Position numbers and translations under genes: made by a program. This document shows positions 1 to 7,228 of a DNA stretch of 64,000 nucleotides, in pieces. Below the pieces are notes generated by a model. The model searched no databases and was not told the origin of the DNA. It was given only the letters and a program-made list of their open reading frames with translations. Each line of letters starts with the position of its first letter. The stretch's first letter is position 1. This stretch comes from SZUA-309 sp965215995 (lineage in GTDB: Bacteria > Pseudomonadota > Gammaproteobacteria > Pseudomonadales > Azotimanducaceae), in assembly GCA_965215995.1 (NCBI GenBank), contig OZ244128.1, forward strand, positions 3,596,001 to 3,660,000. Reading direction: 5' to 3'.

Positions 1-1185
1 GTGGATCTGGGCACATCGCCCCTCTGCCAGACGCTCGTAGAGCCCTGTCATCTGGACAAAGGGGAAGCTTTTTATCCACTTAGCGTCTATTTCTGCGACA
101 ACTGTTACCTGGTACAGCTTCAGGAATACGTCTCACCCTCAGAGATTTTTTCGGACTACCCTTACTTCTCCAGCTACTCCAGCAGCTGGCTGGAGCACGG
201 ACGCCGTTACTGCGAGCAGATCGTCGAGCGTCTGTCGCTGGGCAAGGACAGCCAGGTGCTGGAGGTCGCAAGCAATGACGGCTACCTGCTGAAACACTTC
301 ATCGACCGGGACCTCAAGGTGCTGGGGGTCGAACCAGCCGAAAACGTGGCCGAAGTTGCCAGTGCGGCCGGCATTCCTACGGAGAGTTTTTTCTTCGGCG
401 AGCAGTCGGCGAGAGATCTGGTCGAGCGACGAGGGCGGTTCGATCTGGTGATCGGCAACAACGTTCTGGCGCATGTGCCGGACATCAACGACTTCGTTGC
501 CGGACTGGGTGTGGCGCTGACTCCGGAGGGCACCATCACTCTGGAATTCCCGCATCTGCTCAATCTGATTGAGCGGAATGAGTTCGACACCATCTACCAC
601 GAGCACTTTTCCTATCTCAGCGTCATAGCACTCCGGCAGATCTTCGACCGCTGCGGCCTGGAGATCCATGACCTGGATCTGTTGAGTACGCATGGCGGCT
701 CCTTGAGACTCTATGTGCGGCACATCCGGCTTGAGAACGCACCGGCTGCACCAATCGTGAAGGAAACCATCGAGCGGGAACTCGCTGCCGGTCTGGACAA
801 GCCAGGGACTTATCGTGCCTTTGCCGACCGGGTGGTGAGCATCAAGCGCGACATCCTCGAATTTCTCATTCAGCAACGGCGGGCGGGAAAATCCGTCGTT
901 GGCTATGGCGCGCCCGGAAAAGGCAATACGCTGCTCAACTACTGTGGGATCAGGGAAGACATGCTGGACTACACGGTGGATCTCAGCGAGCACAAGCACG
1001 GGCGTTTCACGCCCGGCACCCGCATTCCCATCTATCACCCGGATAGAATCCGAGAAACGCGACCGGATTACCTCTTCATTCTCCCCTGGAATCTCAAAGA
1101 CGAGATCATGGCGCAGACCAGCTACATTCGGGAGTGGGGCGGAAAGTGGGTGGTCCCCATTCCGAGGATCGAGGTGCTGGACTAA
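1..1185 (+). CDS. SAM-dependent C-methyltransferase, TylCIII/NovU-like (5' truncated by window)
   Basis: Class I methyltransferase of the family that C-methylates NDP-deoxysugars and related substrates. The reading frame is open from the first base, and the protein begins at the DLGTSPL motif that in this family follows an N-terminal Zn-binding CxxC, so the true start is probably upstream of the window and the GTG at position 1 is not a reliable start. Visible parts: the second zinc pair FCDNC (residues 31-35), SAM motif I VLEVASNDGYLL (about 86-97), a YHEHFSY segment near 200, and the C-terminal domain motif GYGAPGKGNTLLNY near 300. Its stop overlaps the convergent GNAT gene by 4 bases. The family is clear; the substrate cannot be read from the sequence. 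Confidence 0.85.
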   Translation: MDLGTSPLCQTLVEPCHLDKGEAFYPLSVYFCDNCYLVQLQEYVSPSEIFSDYPYFSSYSSSWLEHGRRYCEQIVERLSLGKDSQVLEVASNDGYLLKHFIDRDLKVLGVEPAENVAEVASAAGIPTESFFFGEQSARDLVERRGRFDLVIGNNVLAHVPDINDFVAGLGVALTPEGTITLEFPHLLNLIERNEFDTIYHEHFSYLSVIALRQIFDRCGLEIHDLDLLSTHGGSLRLYVRHIRLENAPAAPIVKETIERELAAGLDKPGTYRAFADRVVSIKRDILEFLIQQRRAGKSVVGYGAPGKGNTLLNYCGIREDMLDYTVDLSEHKHGRFTPGTRIPIYHPDRIRETRPDYLFILPWNLKDEIMAQTSYIREWGGKWVVPIPRIEVLD

Positions 1186-1841
1186 GCAGCACTGGCGGCC
1201 GTTGAGGAGCGACGCGCCACGAAGCGGAAGCCGGTTGCGCGCACACCCCAGGTCCTGAAGGTGAAGGTCCGGTTGAACAGGGTCAGGTAACCGGCAAATC
1301 CAACCGCGTATGAGCCACGGCGGCGCTCCGATCGCCTGGAGGCGAAGTTGTGGGTTTCCACGAAGCCGATGGACAAAGGGTAGCCCCGCTCTATGTAGTA
1401 CGGACCGCTGACCGGGGCGAGATATTCCGGTAAATGCCGGCCGCGGTAGGCCGGTAGCGTCAGCGCCTTGTAGCCGTACCGGTAGGGTTTGCGTGTCTCG
1501 ACGCTTACCCGATCCGTGTGTGGTGCCAGCGAGGTGGAGCGCCACATGTAGGCCACCAGAGTGCCCTGGTGAAACATGCCCGTGCAGACGTCCCCTCTGG
1601 CGAACGCGCCCGCCACCGCTTTCGGGGAGAGCTGGAGTTCCTGGTTACCGCAGTATTCGAGCAGTTCTTCCTCGCCGACGAACCGGGCCGTGTAGCCGTC
1701 CGGTGGCATCTTCTGCGCTTCCGTCCGACAGTCCCGTGCGTAGATCACCGATACGAAGAGCCAAGGCTTCAACCTTAGCATGGCGCTGCGGTAAAGGTTC
1801 TGCAGCCGGGAAAGGTGCGGTTCTGATCTGGCAACGTGCAC
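1182..1841 (-). CDS. GNAT-like N-acyltransferase family protein
   Basis: Predicted 219-residue protein that looks like a GNAT-fold acyltransferase: a central segment (HQGTLVAYMW) is followed by LPAYRGRHLPEYL, resembling the acyl-CoA pyrophosphate-binding loop, and then by a C-terminal alpha/beta region. The frame is open up to position 2000, but a GTG at 1841 is preceded by GAGAGG about 12 bases upstream and lies just after the stop of the small gene at 1861, so I take 1841 as the start; an ATG at 1781 is an alternative. Probably co-transcribed with that small upstream gene. Substrate unknown; family assignment is moderate because the motif is divergent. Confidence 0.6.
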   Translation of the reverse strand: MHVARSEPHLSRLQNLYRSAMLRLKPWLFVSVIYARDCRTEAQKMPPDGYTARFVGEEELLEYCGNQELQLSPKAVAGAFARGDVCTGMFHQGTLVAYMWRSTSLAPHTDRVSVETRKPYRYGYKALTLPAYRGRHLPEYLAPVSGPYYIERGYPLSIGFVETHNFASRRSERRRGSYAVGFAGYLTLFNRTFTFRTWGVRATGFRFVARRSSTAASAA

Positions 1842-1860
1842 GTAACAAAGGCCTCTCGGC

Positions 1861-2046
1861 TCAGCTGGCTTTGTCCAGCCTGGCGTGCGGCTTCGAGTCG
1901 TCGGTGGCCGGCGTCTCGGACTCAGGGGTGATCGGAAGCTCTGGACCCGCGGCACGATGGCTGGACCGCCACGCCTCCTCCTCGCGGTGGCGGGCCTCAA
2001 TTCGCTTCTGCGTGTGGGATTTGAAGAGATTGCGGAACCAGTTCAC
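1861..2046 (-). CDS. small hypothetical protein, charged
   Basis: Unrecognised 61-residue protein, rich in Arg, Glu and His in its first half and in Pro, Thr and Asp in its second half; no membrane segment or signal peptide. The GTG at 2046 has GGAAG six bases upstream; a GTG at 2088 would give 75 residues. It ends 20 bases before the GNAT gene on the same strand, which suggests an operon. It could be a spurious frame; if so, 1842-2261 is a non-coding stretch with nothing else recognisable. Confidence 0.35.
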   Translation of the reverse strand: MNWFRNLFKSHTQKRIEARHREEEAWRSSHRAAGPELPITPESETPATDDSKPHARLDKAS

Positions 2047-2261
2047 TTGAACTTCCGTGTATGGGCGCCTGACGGAGATTATGGGCACTGATTGGCAGCT
2101 CGTGTGAGACCTGGATCACATTTCCGTGCATTAGCGCTACCCCGCCTTTTCCAGCCGCCGTGGCGGACGGCGCCTGGCCGCGAAGTGCGAATAGTGACGT
2201 GTTTCACAAGATTCCGGGCATACGGCCGACATACTGATCAGGCAGACAGGGGAGAAGCTGG

Positions 2262-2486
2262 ATGTTCTGGTATCTATCTTTCGAGTTTCACGCCGCCCGG
2301 ATTCTGATCGAATACCTGGGCATGGCGTCTCTGCTGTCCGTGAGAGGCCGGGACGTCCGGGCCATGGCCTATCAGGCGGCGTTCCTGCTCAAGCAGCAGA
2401 ACCTGTGCCCCGAGGATGCGGCGCGCACCGCCGTCACGGCCGTGCTCGAGGAGATAGATCTGTTGCCGGTGGGTGCTTTCCGGTAA
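2262..2486 (+). CDS. small hypothetical protein
   Basis: Unrecognised 74-residue protein. The ATG at 2262 follows a good SD (AGGGGAG, 9 bases upstream), which is the main support. The first 20 residues are hydrophobic/aromatic and the remainder is helical and Ala-rich with an AARTAVTAVLEEI stretch. An ATG at 2322 is an alternative start giving 54 residues. It sits upstream of the carboxyltransferase pair on the same strand. Function unknown. Confidence 0.4.
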   Translation: MFWYLSFEFHAARILIEYLGMASLLSVRGRDVRAMAYQAAFLLKQQNLCPEDAARTAVTAVLEEIDLLPVGAFR

Positions 2487-2581
2487 TCGGATCGGCGAGC
2501 CGGACCTGCGGGTCTGCTCCACTCAAGCTACCATGGTGGAATGAAAGCAGAGAACGGCTTCTCGGAGCCGGAAAGCGTCTA

Positions 2582-4087
2582 GTGGAAGACGATCTACGGG
2601 AGAAGATCCGCAACGCCGCGGCAGCCGCAGTGGATGACGCTCGTTCCGGAGCACTGGCCCGCGCACGTGCCAGTGGCAGTCTGACCGCGCGCGAACGGGT
2701 CGCCGAGTTGATTGATCCAGGGTCGTTCATCGAGTACGGCGCCCTGGCCGGCCGCACCGGGGCCGAGGACGACGACTGCCCCGCAGACGGACTGGTGTGT
2801 GGGAGCGCACTGGTGCATGGCATGCCGGTGGTGCTGGCGGCAACCGAACGCAGTGTGTTCGACGGAACTCAGAGCGATCGGAATCAGCGCAAGATGGCTC
2901 GCCTTTTGCAGATCGCCGAGCGGGAGCGCTGGCCCGTTGTGCTGCTCCTGGATGGTGACGGTGCGCGGCCGGGTGATTCGATGCCGCCGCCACCCATCAT
3001 GGTGATGTCCAGGGGGCGCTTCGGTCTCTACGACGGCCTGGCCCAGTTGAACGGATTGGTGCCCACGATTGCCTGCGTGCTCGGTCGAACGCTGGATGCG
3101 GAGACCGGGACGGCGATGCTCTGCGATTTTTCCGTCGGGGTTCGAGATGCCGAGATGGGCGCGCGCGACGACCAGGGTGCCGTGGTGACCCGCCCGGTCG
3201 GAGAATACGCGAAGCGTGGCGATATCGATCGCCTCGAAGACGACGAGCAATCGGCATTGGCGGCCGCGCGAGCCTACCTCGGCTTTCATACGCCGGACAT
3301 GGATTCCGGTCAGCAGGCTGATGACTATGTCGATATCGCCGATATCATCCCTGAGAATCGGCGCCGGCCGTACGATATGCGGGAGGTTGTTGCGGCCTTT
3401 GCCGATCAGGGCAGCACGCTGGAGCTGCAGCCCGACTACGGTCGTTCCATGCTCACCGTGCTCGCCCGTCTCGACGGCCGCACCATCGGGATCTTCGCAA
3501 ACCAACCCAAATCCCCGCTGTCCGGATCCATCGACACCCAGGCGGCGGATAAGTCATCGCGTTTCATCGAGCTGTGCGACGCCTACGGCTTTCCGCTCGT
3601 CTCCTTCATCGACAACCCGGGCTTCATGGTGGGGCCCAAATCGGAAGCGGAGGGAATGGCCCGGCACCACGCCCGTCCCCTGTCCGCGCTGCACCATCGC
3701 TCCGTGCCCCTCTGCTCTGTGCAGATCCGCAAAGCTTACGGTCTGGGCCCCTACGCCATGTCCGGATGGGGTCACAGTCACAACGCGCCTCTGCTCAAGC
3801 TTGCCTGGCCGACGGTGGAATCCGGCGGTATGTCGCTGGAAGGTGCTGCCTACCTGGTCAAGCGCAAGGAGATTCAGGCTGCTGCCAGTTCTGAGGAAGC
3901 ACTGAGAATCCGCAATGAGTATGCGGACCGGATGCGGGACACCCAGTCCGGGTTGCGTGCGGCGCGGGCGTTCCTGTTCGATGACGTGATAGAACCGAAC
4001 AGCACGCGTCAGCACATCGGCGCCATGCTGGCACGCATACCGCGACGTCCGCGTGTCGGGCGCAGCCACGCAATCGACCTGACTTAG
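2582..4087 (+). CDS. acyl-CoA carboxylase carboxyltransferase (beta) subunit, AccD/MmdA-type
   Basis: Carboxyltransferase of the propionyl/methylcrotonyl-CoA carboxylase family (501 residues with the GTG start at 2582), which moves CO2 from carboxybiotin to an acyl-CoA. The N-terminal half has the opening segment LTARERVAELIDPGSF and the acyl-CoA-side domain (GSALVHGMPVVLAA). The C-terminal half carries the classical pattern: NQPKSPLSGSID, RFIELCDAYGFPLVSFID, NPGFMVG, then RKAYGLGPYAMSG. A second paralogue follows 8 bases downstream. No biotin carboxylase or biotin carrier gene is in the window, so the partner must be elsewhere. The start is uncertain because the only SD-like GGAG lies 15 bases upstream. 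Confidence 0.85.
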   Translation: MEDDLREKIRNAAAAAVDDARSGALARARASGSLTARERVAELIDPGSFIEYGALAGRTGAEDDDCPADGLVCGSALVHGMPVVLAATERSVFDGTQSDRNQRKMARLLQIAERERWPVVLLLDGDGARPGDSMPPPPIMVMSRGRFGLYDGLAQLNGLVPTIACVLGRTLDAETGTAMLCDFSVGVRDAEMGARDDQGAVVTRPVGEYAKRGDIDRLEDDEQSALAAARAYLGFHTPDMDSGQQADDYVDIADIIPENRRRPYDMREVVAAFADQGSTLELQPDYGRSMLTVLARLDGRTIGIFANQPKSPLSGSIDTQAADKSSRFIELCDAYGFPLVSFIDNPGFMVGPKSEAEGMARHHARPLSALHHRSVPLCSVQIRKAYGLGPYAMSGWGHSHNAPLLKLAWPTVESGGMSLEGAAYLVKRKEIQAAASSEEALRIRNEYADRMRDTQSGLRAARAFLFDDVIEPNSTRQHIGAMLARIPRRPRVGRSHAIDLT

Positions 4088-4095
4088 GAGGCGCG

Positions 4096-5544
4096 GTGGA
4101 CTCGGATCGCCTCGAACAGCTCAGACGCGCGCGGGGAGCCCAGCGCGATGCGGCGCGGCCGGATATCGTTACGCGCGTGCACGACAACGGCAGGCTCACG
4201 GCGGCGGAACGTCTCGAGCTGCTCATGGATCCGGGTAGCGCCGTTCCTTACGGCACCATCGCAGCCGTTGATCCCGGTGCGGGCCCTGATGGGAATCCAT
4301 GGGTTGCCGAGACCGGCGGGCTGGATGCGCTTTGCACTATCGACGGTCAGCCGGCGGTGGTATCCACAACCGACTACACCGACCATGGCGGCGGCTATGG
4401 CGGTGCGCGGCTTGGACGGCTGTTTGCCTTGGCCCGTGAACGGCGTTGGCCGTTCGTCGCGTTTGTGGATGGTGGCGGGAGCCGTGCGAGACACCCTCGC
4501 GCCGGACTGGGACACATCGAGCTCTCCGGCGCGATCGGGCCCTACACGCTGTTCGACGGCATGGCGGAGCTGTCCGGCTGGGTGCCGACCATCACCATCG
4601 TTTCCGGACCCTCGTTTGCCGGTCATGCAAGTGTCGCCGGCTTTTCCGATATCGTGATTGCCACCCGGGGCTCGTCCATCGGCATGGGCGGACCGCCTAT
4701 GGTGGAGGCGGCAATCGGCAAACGCCTCACACCACACGAACTTGCCCCTGCCGAGATGCAGCTCGAGAACGGCGGCATCGAGTTGTTGGTGGACGATGAG
4801 CAGAAAGCCATCGAAATGGCCAGGCGTCTGCTCGGGTTCTGGCACATGCCCGGAGACACACCCGCGACCCCGGCGTTCGCCGCGGGAGCGATAGCCGACC
4901 TGGTACCGTCGTCCGGCCCATATCCCATCCATCCGGTGGTTGAAGCGCTGGTGGATGAAGGTACGTTCGTCGAGCTCCGCGCTCCTTTCGGATCTTCGGT
5001 GGTGGTGGGTTTTGCCCGGCTCGGCAATCACAATGTCGGCATCATCGCCAGCAATCCGGCGGTGGCCGAAGGCAGAATCGACGAGCATGCGGCCCAGAAA
5101 ATTACGCGCCATGTGGAGCTGTGCGATGCCTGGGAACTCCCCATCGTCGCGCTGGTGGATACGGCGGGTACCGCCACCCGCTGGGTAGCGCGAGACGGAT
5201 CGGTGACTGTGGAGCCCGGTCATTCGAGAATGCATTTACGCACGCTCGTGGCGCACCAGTATCGCGAAGTGCCATTGCTGAGCGTGCAGCTACGCCTTGG
5301 CCGCGGTCTCGCCCCCGCGTTGATGACAGGTTACTCCACGGGAACTACCGTGCCCGCTTTCGTCTCAGCCTGGCCATCGGCGGAGCTCAACCGCGCCGAT
5401 GGCTATGCCATGGTCCGGGATGCCAACGCGGTGGATGACGTCGTCGATCCGGCGGAAACCCGAGCGCTGCTCGTGCGTCTGCTGGCGATGATGCCGCGGG
5501 AACGACAGAGGCGTGAGAAGAGGCGGCCGGTGGATAGCTGGTAG
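4096..5544 (+). CDS. second acyl-CoA carboxyltransferase paralogue (divergent)
   Basis: Protein of 482 residues in the same carboxyltransferase family, starting at a GTG with a strong SD (AGGAGG, 4 bases upstream) directly after the first paralogue, so the two are almost certainly co-translated. It shares the opening LTAAERLELLMDPGS and the C-terminal frame (SNPAVAEGRID, RHVELCDAWELPIVALVD). The loop that is usually PGFxPG reads TAGTATR, and the following RKAYG segment reads RLGRGLAP, so the acyl-CoA-binding elements differ from active family members. It may be a partner subunit of the upstream protein in a hetero-oligomer, or a paralogue with another substrate. Confidence 0.8.
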   Translation: MDSDRLEQLRRARGAQRDAARPDIVTRVHDNGRLTAAERLELLMDPGSAVPYGTIAAVDPGAGPDGNPWVAETGGLDALCTIDGQPAVVSTTDYTDHGGGYGGARLGRLFALARERRWPFVAFVDGGGSRARHPRAGLGHIELSGAIGPYTLFDGMAELSGWVPTITIVSGPSFAGHASVAGFSDIVIATRGSSIGMGGPPMVEAAIGKRLTPHELAPAEMQLENGGIELLVDDEQKAIEMARRLLGFWHMPGDTPATPAFAAGAIADLVPSSGPYPIHPVVEALVDEGTFVELRAPFGSSVVVGFARLGNHNVGIIASNPAVAEGRIDEHAAQKITRHVELCDAWELPIVALVDTAGTATRWVARDGSVTVEPGHSRMHLRTLVAHQYREVPLLSVQLRLGRGLAPALMTGYSTGTTVPAFVSAWPSAELNRADGYAMVRDANAVDDVVDPAETRALLVRLLAMMPRERQRREKRRPVDSW

Positions 5545-5602
5545 GTCGGGATCTACGAGATGGGATCTGCCCTCAGGGTCACCGGCGCCCGATTCGTGAC
5601 TG

Positions 5603-5989
5603 TTAGAAGAAACTCACTATGCACCACACCGAAGCAACCAGGATCGTCAGTGCCGACAGCGCTGCACCGATTCCCCGCATTGGATTACCGATGTTCTCGT
5701 CAAATCCGATCCAGTGCAGGATACGACCGACCACCAGCACAGCACCCATCCCGTGAATGGCCAGGTTTGGCACACTCTGCATCTCCAGCAATGCAATCAG
5801 AATCAGTGCCAACGGCACGTTCTCCACGAAGTTGGCATGTCGACGCATGCGCAACTGCAACTCCGTGTTCCCGCCATCGCCGATGGATATCTTTTCCCGC
5901 CCGCGCATGGTACCGGCAGTCGCACCGAGACCGATGGCCATCAGCCCAAGCACACCGGCATAAAGTACAGTGATGTCAGGAATCGGCAT
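5603..5989 (-). CDS. MAPEG family membrane protein
   Basis: Small inner-membrane protein (128 residues) with four hydrophobic segments and the MAPEG signature RMRRHANFVENVPL at residues 48-60. MAPEG proteins are glutathione-dependent transferases or peroxidases of eicosanoid and xenobiotic metabolism in eukaryotes; bacterial members are mostly uncharacterised. The ATG at 5989 is preceded by GGGGGAG. It stands alone on the minus strand, convergent with the carboxyltransferase pair. Confidence 0.85.
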   Translation of the reverse strand: MPIPDITVLYAGVLGLMAIGLGATAGTMRGREKISIGDGGNTELQLRMRRHANFVENVPLALILIALLEMQSVPNLAIHGMGAVLVVGRILHWIGFDENIGNPMRGIGAALSALTILVASVWCIVSFF

Positions 5990-6093
5990 GGTTTCTCCCC
6001 CTCAGTTCTTGATGGTTCCCTCGCGGCAGATACTACAACGGTGTGTCCAGTCAGTTCTGCACCCTTGGCTCGCCGTCTGAAGGGTGACTGAGT

Positions 6094-6954
6094 TCATTTC
6101 GATAGACGAATCACCACGTCGAGGCCGCCGAACAGGCTGGTATCCCCCCAATCTCCGTGGCTGGCGCCGGCACTGGCGATCAGGCGCAGTTGCTCGCCAA
6201 GGGGAACCGAGAGCGCGCTGAACAGAGTGTGTGTCCGGTAGCCATCATCGACGGTGCTGTCGTACGAGTAGTCGAGCGACCAGTCCGCGTAGTTGCCGAA
6301 GCGCGTCGTGCCGAGGTAAAGGACAGACTCTCTCGGTCGCTGATACTGGTTCAAAAGCGTGCGGGTGACGAGCCGGGTCCGATCAACCAGCCCCTCGGCG
6401 TCGTCGTAGAACATCAACCGGCTGCCAGCGGTGACATACCAGCGCTCCGTGAAAAAGTACCCCGCTTCCAGGCCGGCTCCCAGTCCATCCCGTGAGATTT
6501 CGTGCAGTCTCCTGGTAGAGAACTGATCGATGGAGTATTCAATCAGTTGTTCGGCTTCGAAGGCCGCGGTGATGGCGGAAGCGCGTACCATCCAACTGCC
6601 ACCGTAATACGCTGCGCCCAGGGACAGCTCCTGATTTTTAATGCCGTCTTCCGAGTCTGCTGAAAAACCGGAGACTGAGAGATCCCAGTTGCCGAGGACC
6701 TTGTAGGCACCTGCCGATACCCTCGAGCCATCCGCCACGCCCTGGATCAGGTCACCGGATTCCAGTGGAATCAGCTGCTCGTAGCGAGTTCTGTAGGCCC
6801 CCAGTGAGAAGCCGAATCCCGCGGTATCTAAGGCAGCCATTGCGCCGTATTCATGGGCAGTATCGCTATCAGCGAAGTAGGAGGCACTGAGGCTCATCTG
6901 AGCTTGTGCGGGCAAGCAGCAGAACAGCAGCAGCAGAGTGAGACTTCGATACAT
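6094..6954 (-). CDS. exported protein, probable outer-membrane beta-barrel
   Basis: Protein of 286 residues with a clear Sec signal peptide (MYRSLTLLLLFCCLPAQAQ). After it come alternating polar/hydrophobic strands with many Tyr, Gly and aromatic residues (for example GFGFSLGAYRTRY, WYVTAGSRLMFYD, WSLDYSYDSTV) and a C-terminal strand ending in IRLSK, all typical of a small outer-membrane barrel. I chose the ATG at 6954, which has AGGAAG 4-10 bases upstream, over the longer frame that begins at 7008. No specific family recognised. Confidence 0.7.
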   Translation of the reverse strand: MYRSLTLLLLFCCLPAQAQMSLSASYFADSDTAHEYGAMAALDTAGFGFSLGAYRTRYEQLIPLESGDLIQGVADGSRVSAGAYKVLGNWDLSVSGFSADSEDGIKNQELSLGAAYYGGSWMVRASAITAAFEAEQLIEYSIDQFSTRRLHEISRDGLGAGLEAGYFFTERWYVTAGSRLMFYDDAEGLVDRTRLVTRTLLNQYQRPRESVLYLGTTRFGNYADWSLDYSYDSTVDDGYRTHTLFSALSVPLGEQLRLIASAGASHGDWGDTSLFGGLDVVIRLSK

Positions 6955-7228
6955 TTCGCTTCCTGACTGATAGGCAGGGGTGGCTTGTCGTCGATCACCG
7001 CACGGCATCGCGATACTGCAGACCGACCGGATGGCGGGTACTCGACGGCAGCGGGTAGGAGTTTAAGGAGCGAAGTACGCCGCATTGTGATGCCTTCGAC
7101 GCTATGGCCTGACGGCGTTCCGATTTCAGACGAATGGCGGTGTCGGCCCGCCGAGCGGAGCCATCGCCCGTTCAGGTGCTGCGATCGGTTTGGGAACCTC
7201 GGAAATGCGATCGATACGAGTAAGTCTC

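Noticed and set aside
139..1545. Long minus-strand frame of 468 codons opposite the methyltransferase
   Set aside because: Low-complexity composition with no family motif; the plus-strand methyltransferase explains the open frame.
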